DNA from: Granulicella sp. S190
Lineage (GTDB): Bacteria > Acidobacteriota > Terriglobia > Terriglobales > Acidobacteriaceae
Reading direction: 5' to 3'
Length of the DNA stretch: 64,000 nucleotides
NCBI RefSeq assembly: GCF_009766095.1
Contig: NZ_LMUD01000009.1
Span: 62,001 to 126,000, forward strand
The notes under the pieces were generated by a model, which saw only the letters and a list, made by a program, of their open reading frames with translations, searched no databases and was not told the origin of the DNA. The position numbers and the translations under genes are program-made. Of this stretch, positions 6,603 through 16,002 are shown one piece after another; the stretch's first letter is position 1; each line of letters starts with the position of its first letter.

Positions 6603-7034
6603 ATGGGGGAGTTGCGAGATGCGGCGATCATAGCGCAGCGGGCAGCGGATGTGTTGTTGCGATGCAGTGGAGGGAGGTCCGTATTACTGCGGATGCCAGC
6701 GCCAGCCAGTGCGGGGGATGAGACGGAGCAACTGGGGCTGGCGGTGCCAACGTTCCAGGATGTGACGCTTGAGCCGGTGGTCTTCAGGAAGGCACGGGCT
6801 ACAGTCTCTGCGGGTAAAGCAACCACGAGCGAGCTGATGGTTTCGGCTACGGCGGTGAATCTGCTGGTGGGATCGATGGGGCATTCGGCTGCGAATGTCT
6901 TGTTTGCGACGGCGTTTGGGGTGTTGATCGATGGTGTGCTGATGGAGATTGAGTCGGCCTCGGAGTCCGAGGTTGGGGGCACGACTTATGTCTACCGACT
7001 GGTGCTGCGGGCTCCGTTGGCGTTGATGGTTTAG
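6603..7034 (+). CDS. Head-tail joining protein
   Basis: A 143-aa protein with an N-terminal helix (AAIIAQRAADVLLRCSGG) and a beta-rich body (LGLAVPTFQDVTLEPVVFRK), typical of stopper or joining proteins. The start at 6603 lies 4 bp after the preceding stop, with GGTGAGGCG upstream. It sits in the connector cluster between capsid and tail genes. The exact subfamily is not recognised. Confidence 0.5.
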   Translation: MGELRDAAIIAQRAADVLLRCSGGRSVLLRMPAPASAGDETEQLGLAVPTFQDVTLEPVVFRKARATVSAGKATTSELMVSATAVNLLVGSMGHSAANVLFATAFGVLIDGVLMEIESASESEVGGTTYVYRLVLRAPLALMV

Positions 7035-7068
7035 CTGCAGCAAATGCTACTGGAGAGGTTACAGATTT

Positions 7069-7581
7069 ATGCAGAATGCCAGAGATACGTTTTATGTCAC
7101 GCTGCGAGACAAGCTGGCGGCGGTGAATCCAGCACGAACGATCGTGCTGCGTGGGGTGGTGCGGCCTGGCGTGCTGGTGGAGGAGAACGAGCTGGCTTCT
7201 GCGGCTGTGCCGGTCGATGCGTTTTGCCTGCGCTGGACAGCACTTACAGTTGCTGTGCAGAGTGCGCTGCCGCTGGTGACGATGATCTGTGAGATCAGCT
7301 ATGCGACCGATGGAAGCTCCGGGAATGGGGGAATGGACCGGGGGCGATTGCTGTCCGCGATGGATGCGGAGCTGGTGGCTGCTGTGAGCGCGGCTCCGCA
7401 GACGGTGACGAAGATGGATTATGTTGGCGCGGCGGGCGGCTCTGGACTGGCACCGGTGGCGATGGGAACGAATGTGTTTTGGGGAGATACTGCGTTTGGA
7501 GCCACGGTGGTGAACGGAGAGCGATTGGAACGGGTGGCCACGGTTGAGGTGTTTTGCTACCAGGAAGCGGGTGAGCTGTGA
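7069..7581 (+). CDS. Tail completion / neck protein
   Basis: A 170-aa protein beginning MQNARDTFYVTLRDKLAAVN, a pattern seen in tail terminator or neck proteins (N-terminal helix, then beta strands). The upstream GGAGAGGTT serves as ribosome-binding site. Its stop overlaps the GTG start of the tail gene by 4 bp (GTGA at 7578-7581). Role is inferred from operon position. Confidence 0.5.
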   Translation: MQNARDTFYVTLRDKLAAVNPARTIVLRGVVRPGVLVEENELASAAVPVDAFCLRWTALTVAVQSALPLVTMICEISYATDGSSGNGGMDRGRLLSAMDAELVAAVSAAPQTVTKMDYVGAAGGSGLAPVAMGTNVFWGDTAFGATVVNGERLERVATVEVFCYQEAGEL

Positions 7582-8564
7582 GTACGACGGTGAGTTCGGT
7601 TGGGCTCGTGGGGGCAGTGGCACCGGTGACGCGGAGGGTGAGGGCTTACTTCGCTCCGGTGAATCGTGCGGCGGGTCTGCCTACTTTGTTCGATGCGGCA
7701 CAGGCTGGGACGTTTGCGTTGAGTGCGCCGCCTGCGCCTTGGGTTGATCTGGGTTGGTGCTCGCATTTTGCACGGAAGAGCGCTACTAAGATTGGCGCGT
7801 TGACGACGGGTGCTCCAGCGATAGCGCAGAGCCAGGTGGTGACGCAGGTAGAGGCGACGGTGCAGCTTGAGTTTGATAGCTGGGGGAAGCTGCAGATGGC
7901 GCTAGCGGCGGGGTCGCAGCAGATGAACCTGCTGCAGACGGCAAATGGAGCGGCGGCGAATGGGAGCGGAGGAGTGGCAGCGAAGGCGGTTCCGCTGGTG
8001 GCGGGATCGACGGCTAGCTCGCTGAGCGTGGGGGCGACGGCGGCGGCGCAGTTCCGGGTGGGGGAGCTGATCGCCGTCGATGAAGATTATGTGGCGCAGA
8101 CGGGGTTTGTGGGTAGTGGCGTGAGCGCAGCATATGTGAGTTCGCCGGCTTCGGTGGGGAATGATATTAACTACGTTCGCCGAGTGACGCTGAATGTGGG
8201 CAGGGTGGTGGGGATTGCGGGTGGCGTGCTGGAATTGGGTGCGCCGCTGCTGGCCGGATCTCCGCCTTCGGGGATGCAGGTGAGCCCGCTGATGGGGTTT
8301 GTGGATCGCGAGGGCGGAGGGTTTTTTCAGGAGTGGTCTGCACTGTTTGTGATGGATGGGGAGCAGGGAGATCGGGTGATCTATCACTATCCGCGTCTGC
8401 AGGCGATGCAGGGTTCGGCCGAGACGGTGGAGACGCTGGCAGGCCCGCTGGAAAAGGTAAAGCTGGCGGGGGCGTTTCGCGCGCTACCGGTGAAGGACGC
8501 CAACGACGGCGAGACGGTTTTGTGCTTTCGCAGCTATCTGCCGGGTGCGATGCGGGCTATTTAG
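7578..8564 (+). CDS. Major tail (tube-like) protein
   Basis: A 328-aa protein translated from the GTG overlapping the previous stop. It is rich in Gly/Ala/Val and beta strands. Its order (ATVQLEFDSWGKLQMALAAG, then long small-residue loops, then AGAFRALPVKDANDGETVLCF) fits tail tube proteins, which follow the terminator/neck gene. No tape-measure gene follows, which is unusual for a long-tailed phage. The next gene, after 136 bp, is the giant spike. Confidence 0.5.
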   Translation: MSTTVSSVGLVGAVAPVTRRVRAYFAPVNRAAGLPTLFDAAQAGTFALSAPPAPWVDLGWCSHFARKSATKIGALTTGAPAIAQSQVVTQVEATVQLEFDSWGKLQMALAAGSQQMNLLQTANGAAANGSGGVAAKAVPLVAGSTASSLSVGATAAAQFRVGELIAVDEDYVAQTGFVGSGVSAAYVSSPASVGNDINYVRRVTLNVGRVVGIAGGVLELGAPLLAGSPPSGMQVSPLMGFVDREGGGFFQEWSALFVMDGEQGDRVIYHYPRLQAMQGSAETVETLAGPLEKVKLAGAFRALPVKDANDGETVLCFRSYLPGAMRAI

Positions 8565-8602
8565 CAACGTCCGAGGTACTACACGGCAAGAGCGCGAGAG
8601 CA

Positions 8603-8621
8603 ACGCGATGGCGAATCGCGT
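8603..8621. repeat. Short inverted repeat between tail and spike genes
   Basis: ACGCGAT and ATCGCGT face each other across a 5-bp spacer. There is no T-run, so it is not a clear terminator. It is recorded because the gap holds nothing else. Confidence 0.4.
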
Positions 8622-8700
8622 GGACGCACCGTATTTGCCGCTGTCTTGCCACTAACGACTGAATAGGAACGACCAGGGAATAGGAACGAGGAGAACAACG

Positions 8701-11700
8701 ATGCATTGGAAGCCTAAGGGATGGACGCTGATCGGGATGCTGTTGCTGGCAGTTCCGGGCGTGATAACCGGGATCAGAGTGGCTACGGCGGCACAGGCGA
8801 CGACGCCCAACACAATTGGTACTACGCAGGTTATAGATACGGTCTTTCGTGGAGACGGGACACTGGCGAATGGAAGCGTGATTGTAAGCTGGCAGGCGTT
8901 TACTGCTGCGAGCGGCCAGGCAGTGCCAAGCGGGACGACCTCGGCGACGATTGCGAATGGAGCATTGAGCCTTGCGCTGGTGCCGAACGCAGGGTCCACG
9001 CCGATAGGAACCTACTATACGGCGGTGTATCACCTGGATGATGGGAGCGTGAGCCGGGAGTTCTGGGTGGTCCCGGTAAGCCAGGCCCCGGTGCAGGTGA
9101 GCACGATCAAGAGCACAGTGCTTCCGACTTCGGTGGCGATGCAGACGGTGAGCAAGAGCTATGTGGATACAGCAATTGCAGCAGCGGTGACGGGGCATCC
9201 GCTCGACAGCTCGAACCCCTTTGTGGAGAAGACCGGGGACACGATGACCGGACCGCTGGTACTTCCCGGCGATCCGACAAGCGCGAACCAGGCCGCGGAC
9301 AAACACTATGTGGATATAAACGTGGCCGGGATTACGGCAGGGTTAGGACAGAAGGTTTCGACTTTGCCGGCGGCGACGCAGGTTGTGGCGCAGCCTGTGG
9401 GGACGCAGTTGCAGGTGAACAATCTGAACGGCGACGAGTATGCGAGTCAATATGTGAACGGGCTGGGAAGCAACGGCATTGCGAATGCGGTGACTAGTCC
9501 GGATTGCGGAAGTGGATGCAATGTGAAGGTGGAGCGCAGTTATCCTGTAGGCGAGAACTACTCTTCACCTAGCTGGAACAGCGGTACGGGTGGGACGCAT
9601 GTGGAGGATGACAGGAACGGTCAGCGGCGCGATACGTACCTGAACCCTACCACTTCGATAGCAGGTGGAGAGGACGCGGGCCAGGTGATCGATGTGACAT
9701 CGACTCGGAGCTCCGCGGCCGAGGTAGCGGCGGGAGGTTCGAGCGATCCGAATTCGTATGGCCTGGCAATTCATCATCAAGCGCTGACGGGCGGCTCGAA
9801 CCTGTTTGCGCAATCGCTGGGGAGTGTTCCGTATTTCAAGACCAACTACGATGCGCTTACGGTAACTGGGACTTACAACACGCTGGGTCAGCATGCCCTG
9901 GATGCCCAGACGATCAACTGCTATGGGGTCGGCGATTGCCTGGTGGGATCGCAGGCCATTATTTCGTCGGGAGGGTTTCGCGACTCTGCGGATGAAGGCG
10001 CGCATCCTTACGATATTCAGATTCTGGAGGACGCGAATGTCTTTCAGGGAACGTGCGCGACCGGCTGCACACCTGGGTCGACGGTGGTGATGGTGTCGGC
10101 GACTTCCGCTGGGGGAACGCAGGGTGAGGGGCGGTATCTGATCGACAAGAACCCGCAGAAGACGATTACGAGCGGGGTGTTGACGGGTATAACCAGCCAG
10201 GGAAGCGGCCCTGTACCAGGAGCGGGCGCAACGTTCTCCGGGACGAATTTTCCAGTGAGCGTGTTTCTGGCGACGGCGCAGCTGATTCCTTCGCAGTCAA
10301 ACAATACTGCTCCTGGCACGGTTACAGTACCGATTGCCACAAGCGGCGTGATCGCAGGATTTGCGACGAGCACGGCGGCGATTCCAAGTCCGACGGGTGT
10401 GGCTTGCATCACGGATCAACCATTCAGCACGGCGCCGCATGACTATGAGATGGCGAACTACACGGTGGTGGATGGGACTCATCTGCAGATGACGTTGAAC
10501 AAGCCGCACCAGACAGGCGCAACGATAGCCTTCGGCGGATTGTGCGGCTATGGGTTGGAGCAGACGGTCGATACCGCGAGTGGAATCAGGCAGGTGTTTC
10601 CGGTGATCGGATCCTACTCGAGCACGGGTCTCTACTATGCGGGCGGGCTGACTGAGATCGTAGGCAGGCAGGGAAGCAATAGCGCGTATGTGAATGTATC
10701 GATGCAGATCGCCGCGATTGCACGGAGCAATGGCCTGGTGACAGTGACGACAGCGGGGTCGATGCCGGTGGATGTGAACGGGCTGACGATGACTGTGTCG
10801 GGTGTGGCGGACCAGAGCTACAACGGAACGTTTACGGTGACCACCACGGCGACGAACACGCTGACCTACGCGCAGGCCGGCGCAAACAGCACAAGCACAG
10901 GAGGAGCTGTAGCCAAGCTTACCGGCGGGTACGTGTTGTACCCGATGGCTGAGGTGTTGGGAGTGTTCGATACGGCTACTAAGAGCGTCGATGGGCAGAT
11001 AACCCTGGCGCCGAATACGGTGCCGTGGTCGGCGAACGATGCACTGGAGGAGCCGCATTACTATCAGCAGAATGTTGCAGCAGATGTCTCCTTTGTGGAG
11101 CAGACGATGCCGCGGCCGACAAACTCTGTGACAGCCGGTGTGGAGTATGAATCAAACGTCGGGCCGGGCATTACTGGATGGAGTGTGACCAACGGCGCGC
11201 CGATGTCTAGCTACTTTGGCAACGGAGGAACTCATACGCCTCCCTTTGCCGGGTTGCGGGTTCTCGGGATATGGCAGAGCTCGATGGATTTGCAGGCGGG
11301 CGAGCAGAGCGTGTTTTCCGTGCATTGCAACTCTCGTGGGTGTGGACGATGGAACTCCGGCTACGATCTGTTTGACCTGGACAGCGTTGACTCCATTGAT
11401 AAGGTTTCGTTTCAACCGACGACGGACGTACTCCAGATGACCATGAACGGCGCCGCGTATCAGTTCAGTCCGCAGGCGTTTACTGCGGGTACGATCAACG
11501 CAGGGACTGTGAATGCGACGACCCTGAATGGAAGTGTAGCGGCGGCGCAGCTTCCGTTGTTTGGAGCCTCAGGGGCTGGACATGCCCGTGGTGCAGTTCC
11601 TGATCCCGGCACGACGGCGGGAACGACGCGTTATTTACGCGAAGATGGGAGCTGGTCTGTACCGGCGGGAGCGGGAGCAGCGTCGACTGGGGCTGGAGTG

Positions 11701-13335
11701 TCTGGTGGCGCGGCGGCGATTGCCGGGGCGACGGCAGACTACAACTTCCTGGAAGGCTCAGGCACGATCGTTACCGACCACAGCGGCAGTGGCAATAACG
11801 GCACGCTGGGCGCCGGGGCACTTGCTCCGAACTGGACTTCAGGCGGACTTACCTTCAGTGGACAGGAGCAGGTGGCTTTGCCGGCTGCGCTGAACAGCTC
11901 GGAGACGTTCGTGATGGGAGTGTATTTGCAGCCGATCGGTACGTCGGTTCCGGCGAACTCGTTTCCCATGCTGGTGGGTTCGAGCCTGGGCGGTAACGGC
12001 CTCAACCTTCTCTACGACTATGAGAACCAAGGGCGCCTCTCGCAGGACACTTATATTCTGGCACCCAGCATCTATGGACAGAATGCTGTGTTTACAGGGG
12101 TGAAGAATTTTGTGTCGGGGTTCCATGTCCTGACCTATGTCCTGGGTACTCCTGGGGCTTCCGTCGATCGCATCTATATCGATGGAGTGGAGGCTAGCTC
12201 GTATGACATCTTTCACTTCAGCTCTGCAGGTCTTCAGACGTCAGGAAATCTGTTTCTCGGATCCAGTGACACCGGCATCTTTGGGACATCGGGGCTGACG
12301 GGTACGTTTTACCGGATGGTGACCTTCCCTACGAACACGATGAGCGCATCGCAGATCCAGCAGATCAGCAACCAGATTACGAATGATGTGGCGAGTAGAG
12401 GAGTGAGTACTTCGCCTGCTGCAGTCTCGCAAGGGGTTCCGACGCTGCATTGCATTGGCGATTCGATCACGGCAGGATTGGGAACATCAAATCCCTACTG
12501 CTCCCTGTTGAGCCTGACGAATCAACCTGCCTACAACGTCGTCAACTGGGGGATTGTCGGGGTTACGCTGCAGGCTGTGGTGGGGTCGGAGAAGAACAGG
12601 GTGGGGCAGCTTTGTGAGGCGACGCAAGGGCCCAGCGTTGCGATTGTCTTTCTAGGCACGAACGATCTTCTGAATCCGTTACAGAGTGCAGCGTCGCTGG
12701 CTCCAAACCTGGCAGGAGAGGTGCAGACGCTGAAGAGCGCCGGATGCCGCGTGTTCGTTGGAACGATGCTTTCACGTTCAGGCAATGACGGAGCAGGCGG
12801 ATCGTACGATGCGGCAAAGGACGCTTACGACTCGCTGATTCTGACTAACGGAAAGGCCTATGGTGCTGATGGCGTCATCGACTTCGCGGCGAATCCGCTG
12901 CTGGGTGCAGATGGAGCGACGAGCAATACGACGTACTTCCAAAGCGACGCGATTCATCCGACGCAGGCTGGCCAGCAATTGCTCGCCAATGCTGCAAGCA
13001 ATACGCTGAACTATTACTTCGGATTCAACCAGGCGAATCCTCACGTGGTGACTGCAAGCAGCTACACGATGCAGGCCGGAGATGGTTATGTGACTGCGAG
13101 CCCGACGGCGAACCAGACACTGACGCTGCCTGACTGCACGGGGCAGAGCGGCGCGCTGTATACGGTGACGAACCTGCAGTCCACCTTTACGGTGGGTGTG
13201 CTGGCGGGGAGTTCGTCGCAGCTGATCAACGGATTGAGCGTAGGGACGGCGGTTACGGTGCCTGCGAATGGGTCATTGACGCTGCGGGACGTTCCGAATG
13301 CCAAGACGATCTCTGGATGTCACTGGGAGAGGTAA
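8701..13335 (+). CDS. Giant tail spike/adhesin: signal-like N-terminus, LamG-like and SGNH esterase domains
   Basis: A 1544-aa protein. Residues 1-31 look like a signal peptide or membrane anchor (WTLIGMLLLAVPGVITG), odd for a phage fibre. A collar-like repeat motif follows (about 155-215: VSKSYVDTAI ... DTMTGPL ... ADKHYVD), typical of fibre shafts. Residues about 1012-1210 match a LamG/concanavalin fold (HSGSGNNGTL, LTFSGQEQVALP). Residues about 1250-1425 form an SGNH hydrolase: GDSITAGLG (nucleophile Ser), the Gly block NWGIVGVT, the Asn block FLGTNDLL, and the Asp-His block DAIHPTQAG. All four blocks are intact, so esterase/deacetylase activity on a surface glycan is plausible. A beta-rich tail of about 90 residues ends the protein. 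Confidence 0.7.
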   Translation: MHWKPKGWTLIGMLLLAVPGVITGIRVATAAQATTPNTIGTTQVIDTVFRGDGTLANGSVIVSWQAFTAASGQAVPSGTTSATIANGALSLALVPNAGSTPIGTYYTAVYHLDDGSVSREFWVVPVSQAPVQVSTIKSTVLPTSVAMQTVSKSYVDTAIAAAVTGHPLDSSNPFVEKTGDTMTGPLVLPGDPTSANQAADKHYVDINVAGITAGLGQKVSTLPAATQVVAQPVGTQLQVNNLNGDEYASQYVNGLGSNGIANAVTSPDCGSGCNVKVERSYPVGENYSSPSWNSGTGGTHVEDDRNGQRRDTYLNPTTSIAGGEDAGQVIDVTSTRSSAAEVAAGGSSDPNSYGLAIHHQALTGGSNLFAQSLGSVPYFKTNYDALTVTGTYNTLGQHALDAQTINCYGVGDCLVGSQAIISSGGFRDSADEGAHPYDIQILEDANVFQGTCATGCTPGSTVVMVSATSAGGTQGEGRYLIDKNPQKTITSGVLTGITSQGSGPVPGAGATFSGTNFPVSVFLATAQLIPSQSNNTAPGTVTVPIATSGVIAGFATSTAAIPSPTGVACITDQPFSTAPHDYEMANYTVVDGTHLQMTLNKPHQTGATIAFGGLCGYGLEQTVDTASGIRQVFPVIGSYSSTGLYYAGGLTEIVGRQGSNSAYVNVSMQIAAIARSNGLVTVTTAGSMPVDVNGLTMTVSGVADQSYNGTFTVTTTATNTLTYAQAGANSTSTGGAVAKLTGGYVLYPMAEVLGVFDTATKSVDGQITLAPNTVPWSANDALEEPHYYQQNVAADVSFVEQTMPRPTNSVTAGVEYESNVGPGITGWSVTNGAPMSSYFGNGGTHTPPFAGLRVLGIWQSSMDLQAGEQSVFSVHCNSRGCGRWNSGYDLFDLDSVDSIDKVSFQPTTDVLQMTMNGAAYQFSPQAFTAGTINAGTVNATTLNGSVAAAQLPLFGASGAGHARGAVPDPGTTAGTTRYLREDGSWSVPAGAGAASTGAGVSGGAAAIAGATADYNFLEGSGTIVTDHSGSGNNGTLGAGALAPNWTSGGLTFSGQEQVALPAALNSSETFVMGVYLQPIGTSVPANSFPMLVGSSLGGNGLNLLYDYENQGRLSQDTYILAPSIYGQNAVFTGVKNFVSGFHVLTYVLGTPGASVDRIYIDGVEASSYDIFHFSSAGLQTSGNLFLGSSDTGIFGTSGLTGTFYRMVTFPTNTMSASQIQQISNQITNDVASRGVSTSPAAVSQGVPTLHCIGDSITAGLGTSNPYCSLLSLTNQPAYNVVNWGIVGVTLQAVVGSEKNRVGQLCEATQGPSVAIVFLGTNDLLNPLQSAASLAPNLAGEVQTLKSAGCRVFVGTMLSRSGNDGAGGSYDAAKDAYDSLILTNGKAYGADGVIDFAANPLLGADGATSNTTYFQSDAIHPTQAGQQLLANAASNTLNYYFGFNQANPHVVTASSYTMQAGDGYVTASPTANQTLTLPDCTGQSGALYTVTNLQSTFTVGVLAGSSSQLINGLSVGTAVTVPANGSLTLRDVPNAKTISGCHWER

Positions 13336-13411
13336 CTGGCGGTGGGCAGGGCGCAGCTTCGTTATGAGGACGGGCTGCGTCCTGCGGCTTTGCGGGGATG
13401 AGGTTGTTGGA

Positions 13412-14908
13412 ATGAGTGAGGCTGGATGGGATGTGGACGAGCTGCTGGCGCTGGGCAGATGGATGGATGCAAGGCCATCCGCTTTAGTGGAGGCGGCTGC
13501 GGAGTTGTTGAAGGTTCGAGATCGCGAGGGTGTGGAGAGGCCGCTGCTGGCCAATGCAGTACAGAAGGCGTTTGAGCGGGGGCGGGGCAGGCAGAATATC
13601 GTGCTGAAGGCCAGGCAGATGGGAATGACGACCTGGGTGGCGGGCCGGTTTTTTCTGAAGACGATTACGGCTCGCGGTGTGATGACGGTGCAGGTGGCGC
13701 AGACGAGAGAGGCGGCTGAGGGAATCTTTCGGATCGTGCAGAGGTTCTGGGAGTGTCTGCCAGAGGAGCTGCGCGAGGGTCCGCTGCGGAGGAGCAAGGC
13801 GAACGCCGGGCAGATGTGCTTTCCGGAGCTGGACAGCGAGTTTCGTGTGGTGAGCGCGGCGGATGAGAACGCTGGGCGTGGATTGACGGTGCAGTATCTG
13901 CACTGCAGCGAGGTGAGCCGGTGGCCGGGAGATGCGGGGGCGACGCTGGCGGGGCTTCGGGCGGCGCTTGCTCCTGAGGGCGAGATGGTGATGGAGTCTA
14001 CGCCGAATGGGGCTTATGGATGCTTCTACGAGGAGTGGGGCCGGGCTCAGCAGATGGGCGGGTTAGCTAGTCAGCGGGATAGCGGTGTGGTGCGGCACTT
14101 TTTTCCCTGGTGGATGGAGGACGCTTATGTTGGTGCGGCGGTTGATTCGCTGCGTGAGGACGAGCTTCGACTGGTGTCGGCAAATGGTTTGACTGCGCGG
14201 CAGATTGGATTTCGCCGAGGCCTGGAGGCTAGTTACCGCGGGCTGCGGTCGCAGGAGTTTGCGGAGGACGCGGAGAGCTGCTTCAAAGCTACCGGGGAGT
14301 GCTGCTTTGAGGTGGAGGCCGTGGAGGCGCGTCTGGCTTCGGTTGGTGAGCCTCTCGAGGTTCGGCGAGGTGGTGCGTTGCAGGTGTGGCTGCCGCCGAT
14401 TGCCGGGAAGGAATATGTAGTTGCGGTGGACACGGCTGGGGGTGGGGCCGATGGAGACTATGCGGCGGTGCAGGTGATTGAGAGAGCCTCGGGGATGCAG
14501 TGCGCGGAGCTGCAGCAGAGGCTGGGAACTCTGGAACTGGCGAGGGCTTCGGCAGAGCTGGCGCGGGAGTATGGAGGGGCGATGATTGCGGTGGAGAGGA
14601 ATAACCATGGAGCTGGTGTGCTTGCTTATCTGGATAGCGTGGAGCGGTATGCGCGTGTGTATGAGCAGGGCGGCGTTGCGGGTTGGTTGACGACGGCGGG
14701 GTCGAAGCCGGGGATGGTAAGCCGGATGGGGGCGCTACTGGTGGAGTCTGCCTGGATGTTTTTTAGCCGGCGGCTGCTGGGGGAGTGCAGGACTTTCGTT
14801 GCGATGGCTGGCGGGAGGACCGGGGCGGTGAATGGGGCGCATGATGACTGCTTGATGGCGATGGCTGTGGCGCAGGCGGTGAGGGCTGAGATATTGGGGA
14901 AGAGATGA
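13412..14908 (+). CDS. Terminase large subunit
   Basis: A 498-aa packaging motor. The ATPase part has a terminase-type Walker A, LKARQMGMTT (about residue 65-74), and a Walker B-like LHCSEVSRW (about 161). The RNase H-like nuclease has AVDTAGGGADGDYA (about 335), an acidic AVERNNHGAG, and a final AHDDCLMA (about 475), so both catalytic centres look intact. The ATG at 13412 gives a clean N-terminus; the frame opens earlier (13298, 13364) and the longest version would overlap the spike gene. Placement downstream of the spike is not the usual phage order. Confidence 0.8.
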   Translation: MSEAGWDVDELLALGRWMDARPSALVEAAAELLKVRDREGVERPLLANAVQKAFERGRGRQNIVLKARQMGMTTWVAGRFFLKTITARGVMTVQVAQTREAAEGIFRIVQRFWECLPEELREGPLRRSKANAGQMCFPELDSEFRVVSAADENAGRGLTVQYLHCSEVSRWPGDAGATLAGLRAALAPEGEMVMESTPNGAYGCFYEEWGRAQQMGGLASQRDSGVVRHFFPWWMEDAYVGAAVDSLREDELRLVSANGLTARQIGFRRGLEASYRGLRSQEFAEDAESCFKATGECCFEVEAVEARLASVGEPLEVRRGGALQVWLPPIAGKEYVVAVDTAGGGADGDYAAVQVIERASGMQCAELQQRLGTLELARASAELAREYGGAMIAVERNNHGAGVLAYLDSVERYARVYEQGGVAGWLTTAGSKPGMVSRMGALLVESAWMFFSRRLLGECRTFVAMAGGRTGAVNGAHDDCLMAMAVAQAVRAEILGKR

Positions 14909-14910
14909 TG

Positions 14911-15014
14911 TCCTGCCGGACGGGCCCACTGCGCGTGGGGCGGGCGTTTTCACGCTTTTTGGAGCTTCGCGTGGGCCTCCCGTTGGTCGGAGGGAAGATG
15001 ATTCCGATCAACGG
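14911..15014 (+). repeat. Dispersed repeat, family 2, copy 3, with hairpin, in front of the HipA-like gene
   Basis: The core TCCTGCCGGACGGGCCCACT begins at 14911 and the rest of the core runs to 14945. A hairpin follows, CCGTTGGTCGGA (14980-14991) with TCCGATCAACGG (15003-15014). The same core plus hairpin occurs at 40926-41046, and the core alone at 23168-23220 and (inverted) 58681-58713. The right hairpin arm runs into the coding start of the next gene. Confidence 0.75.
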
Positions 15015-15915
15015 GAGACACGGGTTATTCTGGTTTGGGGTGCACGGCTTGGCGGTGCTGGCGGTTCAGGCGATTCGACGGATGCGGGGTGGCGCGCAGA
15101 GCCAGCTGATGCTGGGAGCGGATGGCAAGCTCTGGGTGGTGAAGTTTCAGAATAATCCGCAGGACCGGCGGGTGTTGGCGAATGAGTTGATCGCGACCCG
15201 GCTGGCGGCTGCAGCGGGACTGACAGTGCCGGTTAGCGATGTAGTCGAAGTCACGGAGTGGCTGGTGGGAAATACGCTGGATATGTTTGTGGAGCTTCCG
15301 CGTGGAGTGAGGCAGAGGTATACCGCGGGGCTGCAGTTTGGGTCGCAGTTTGTCGGAGGGTTGATGCCGGGGCAGGTGGTGGACTATCTGCCGGAGCAGC
15401 AGCTGGAAGAGGTGAGAAACCTGGCGGAGTTTGCAGGAATGCTTTGCATCGATAAGTGGGCTGGGAACTGCAATGGGCGGCAGGCCGTGTTTGAGAGAAA
15501 GCCGCGGGAGAGAAAGTATCGGGCGACGTTTATCGATCAGGGATTTTGCTTTAATGCGGGAGAGTGGACGTTTCCGGATTCGCCGCTGCGTGGGGTGTAC
15601 CCGAGGAACCAGGTGTATGCGCGGGTGACCGGGTGGGAGAGCTTTGAGCCCTGGCTGAGCCGGGTGGAGACGATGGAGGCGGAGACGCTGTGGGGAATCG
15701 CCGAGGCCGTGCCGCCGGAGTGGTACGGAGGGGATACGGTGGTGATCGAGCGGCTGATGGAGCAGATGCTGAGACGCAGGTCGCGGGTGCGAGAGCTGAT
15801 TGGAGAGTTTCGTGATTCGAACCGGGTGCCGTTCCCAATGTGGGCGGAGGGAAAGAAGATTGTGGTGCCGAGGCAGTTCGATGAGGTCGAGGGAGTGGGA
15901 AGATTCGTAATGTAG
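14998..15915 (+). CDS. HipA-like kinase domain protein
   Basis: A 305-aa protein of the HipA-like (HipA_2-type) kinase family. The ATG at 14998 has GGAGGGAAG upstream; the frame opens earlier at 14905 but that part is repeat sequence. Visible kinase features are a lysine strand (KLWVVKFQNN, about residue 45), a catalytic-loop-like CIDKWAGNCNGRQAVF (about 150-165) and a metal-binding-like TFIDQGFCF (about 180), so key residues seem present. HipA kinases phosphorylate proteins such as GltX, but the target here is unknown. It is followed by a DUF3037 gene, a partner seen next to such kinases elsewhere (from memory). Both lie between terminase and portal, so they look like inserted cargo. Confidence 0.65.
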   Translation: MIPINGRHGLFWFGVHGLAVLAVQAIRRMRGGAQSQLMLGADGKLWVVKFQNNPQDRRVLANELIATRLAAAAGLTVPVSDVVEVTEWLVGNTLDMFVELPRGVRQRYTAGLQFGSQFVGGLMPGQVVDYLPEQQLEEVRNLAEFAGMLCIDKWAGNCNGRQAVFERKPRERKYRATFIDQGFCFNAGEWTFPDSPLRGVYPRNQVYARVTGWESFEPWLSRVETMEAETLWGIAEAVPPEWYGGDTVVIERLMEQMLRRRSRVRELIGEFRDSNRVPFPMWAEGKKIVVPRQFDEVEGVGRFVM

Positions 15916-15919
15916 GTTG

Positions 15920-15975
15920 GTTGTCAGGTGTCCGTTCTCGGGTGTCAGTAAAGTATCGGACTGAGAACTGACAAC
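15920..15975. repeat. Inverted repeat between HipA-like and DUF3037 genes
   Basis: GTTGTCAG (then six bases) GTTCTC on the left faces GAGAAC-TGACAAC on the right, so both arm blocks pair and a 6-nt bulge remains on the left. It could be an RNA hairpin that sets the ratio of the two gene products, or a protein site. Confidence 0.5.
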
Positions 15976-16002
15976 ATAGAACGGTTCCTCGGAGGGTTTG
16001 GG

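Noticed and set aside
8701-13335. Diversity-generating retroelement acting on the spike
   Set aside because: No reverse transcriptase gene and no template/variable repeat pair were seen in the window.
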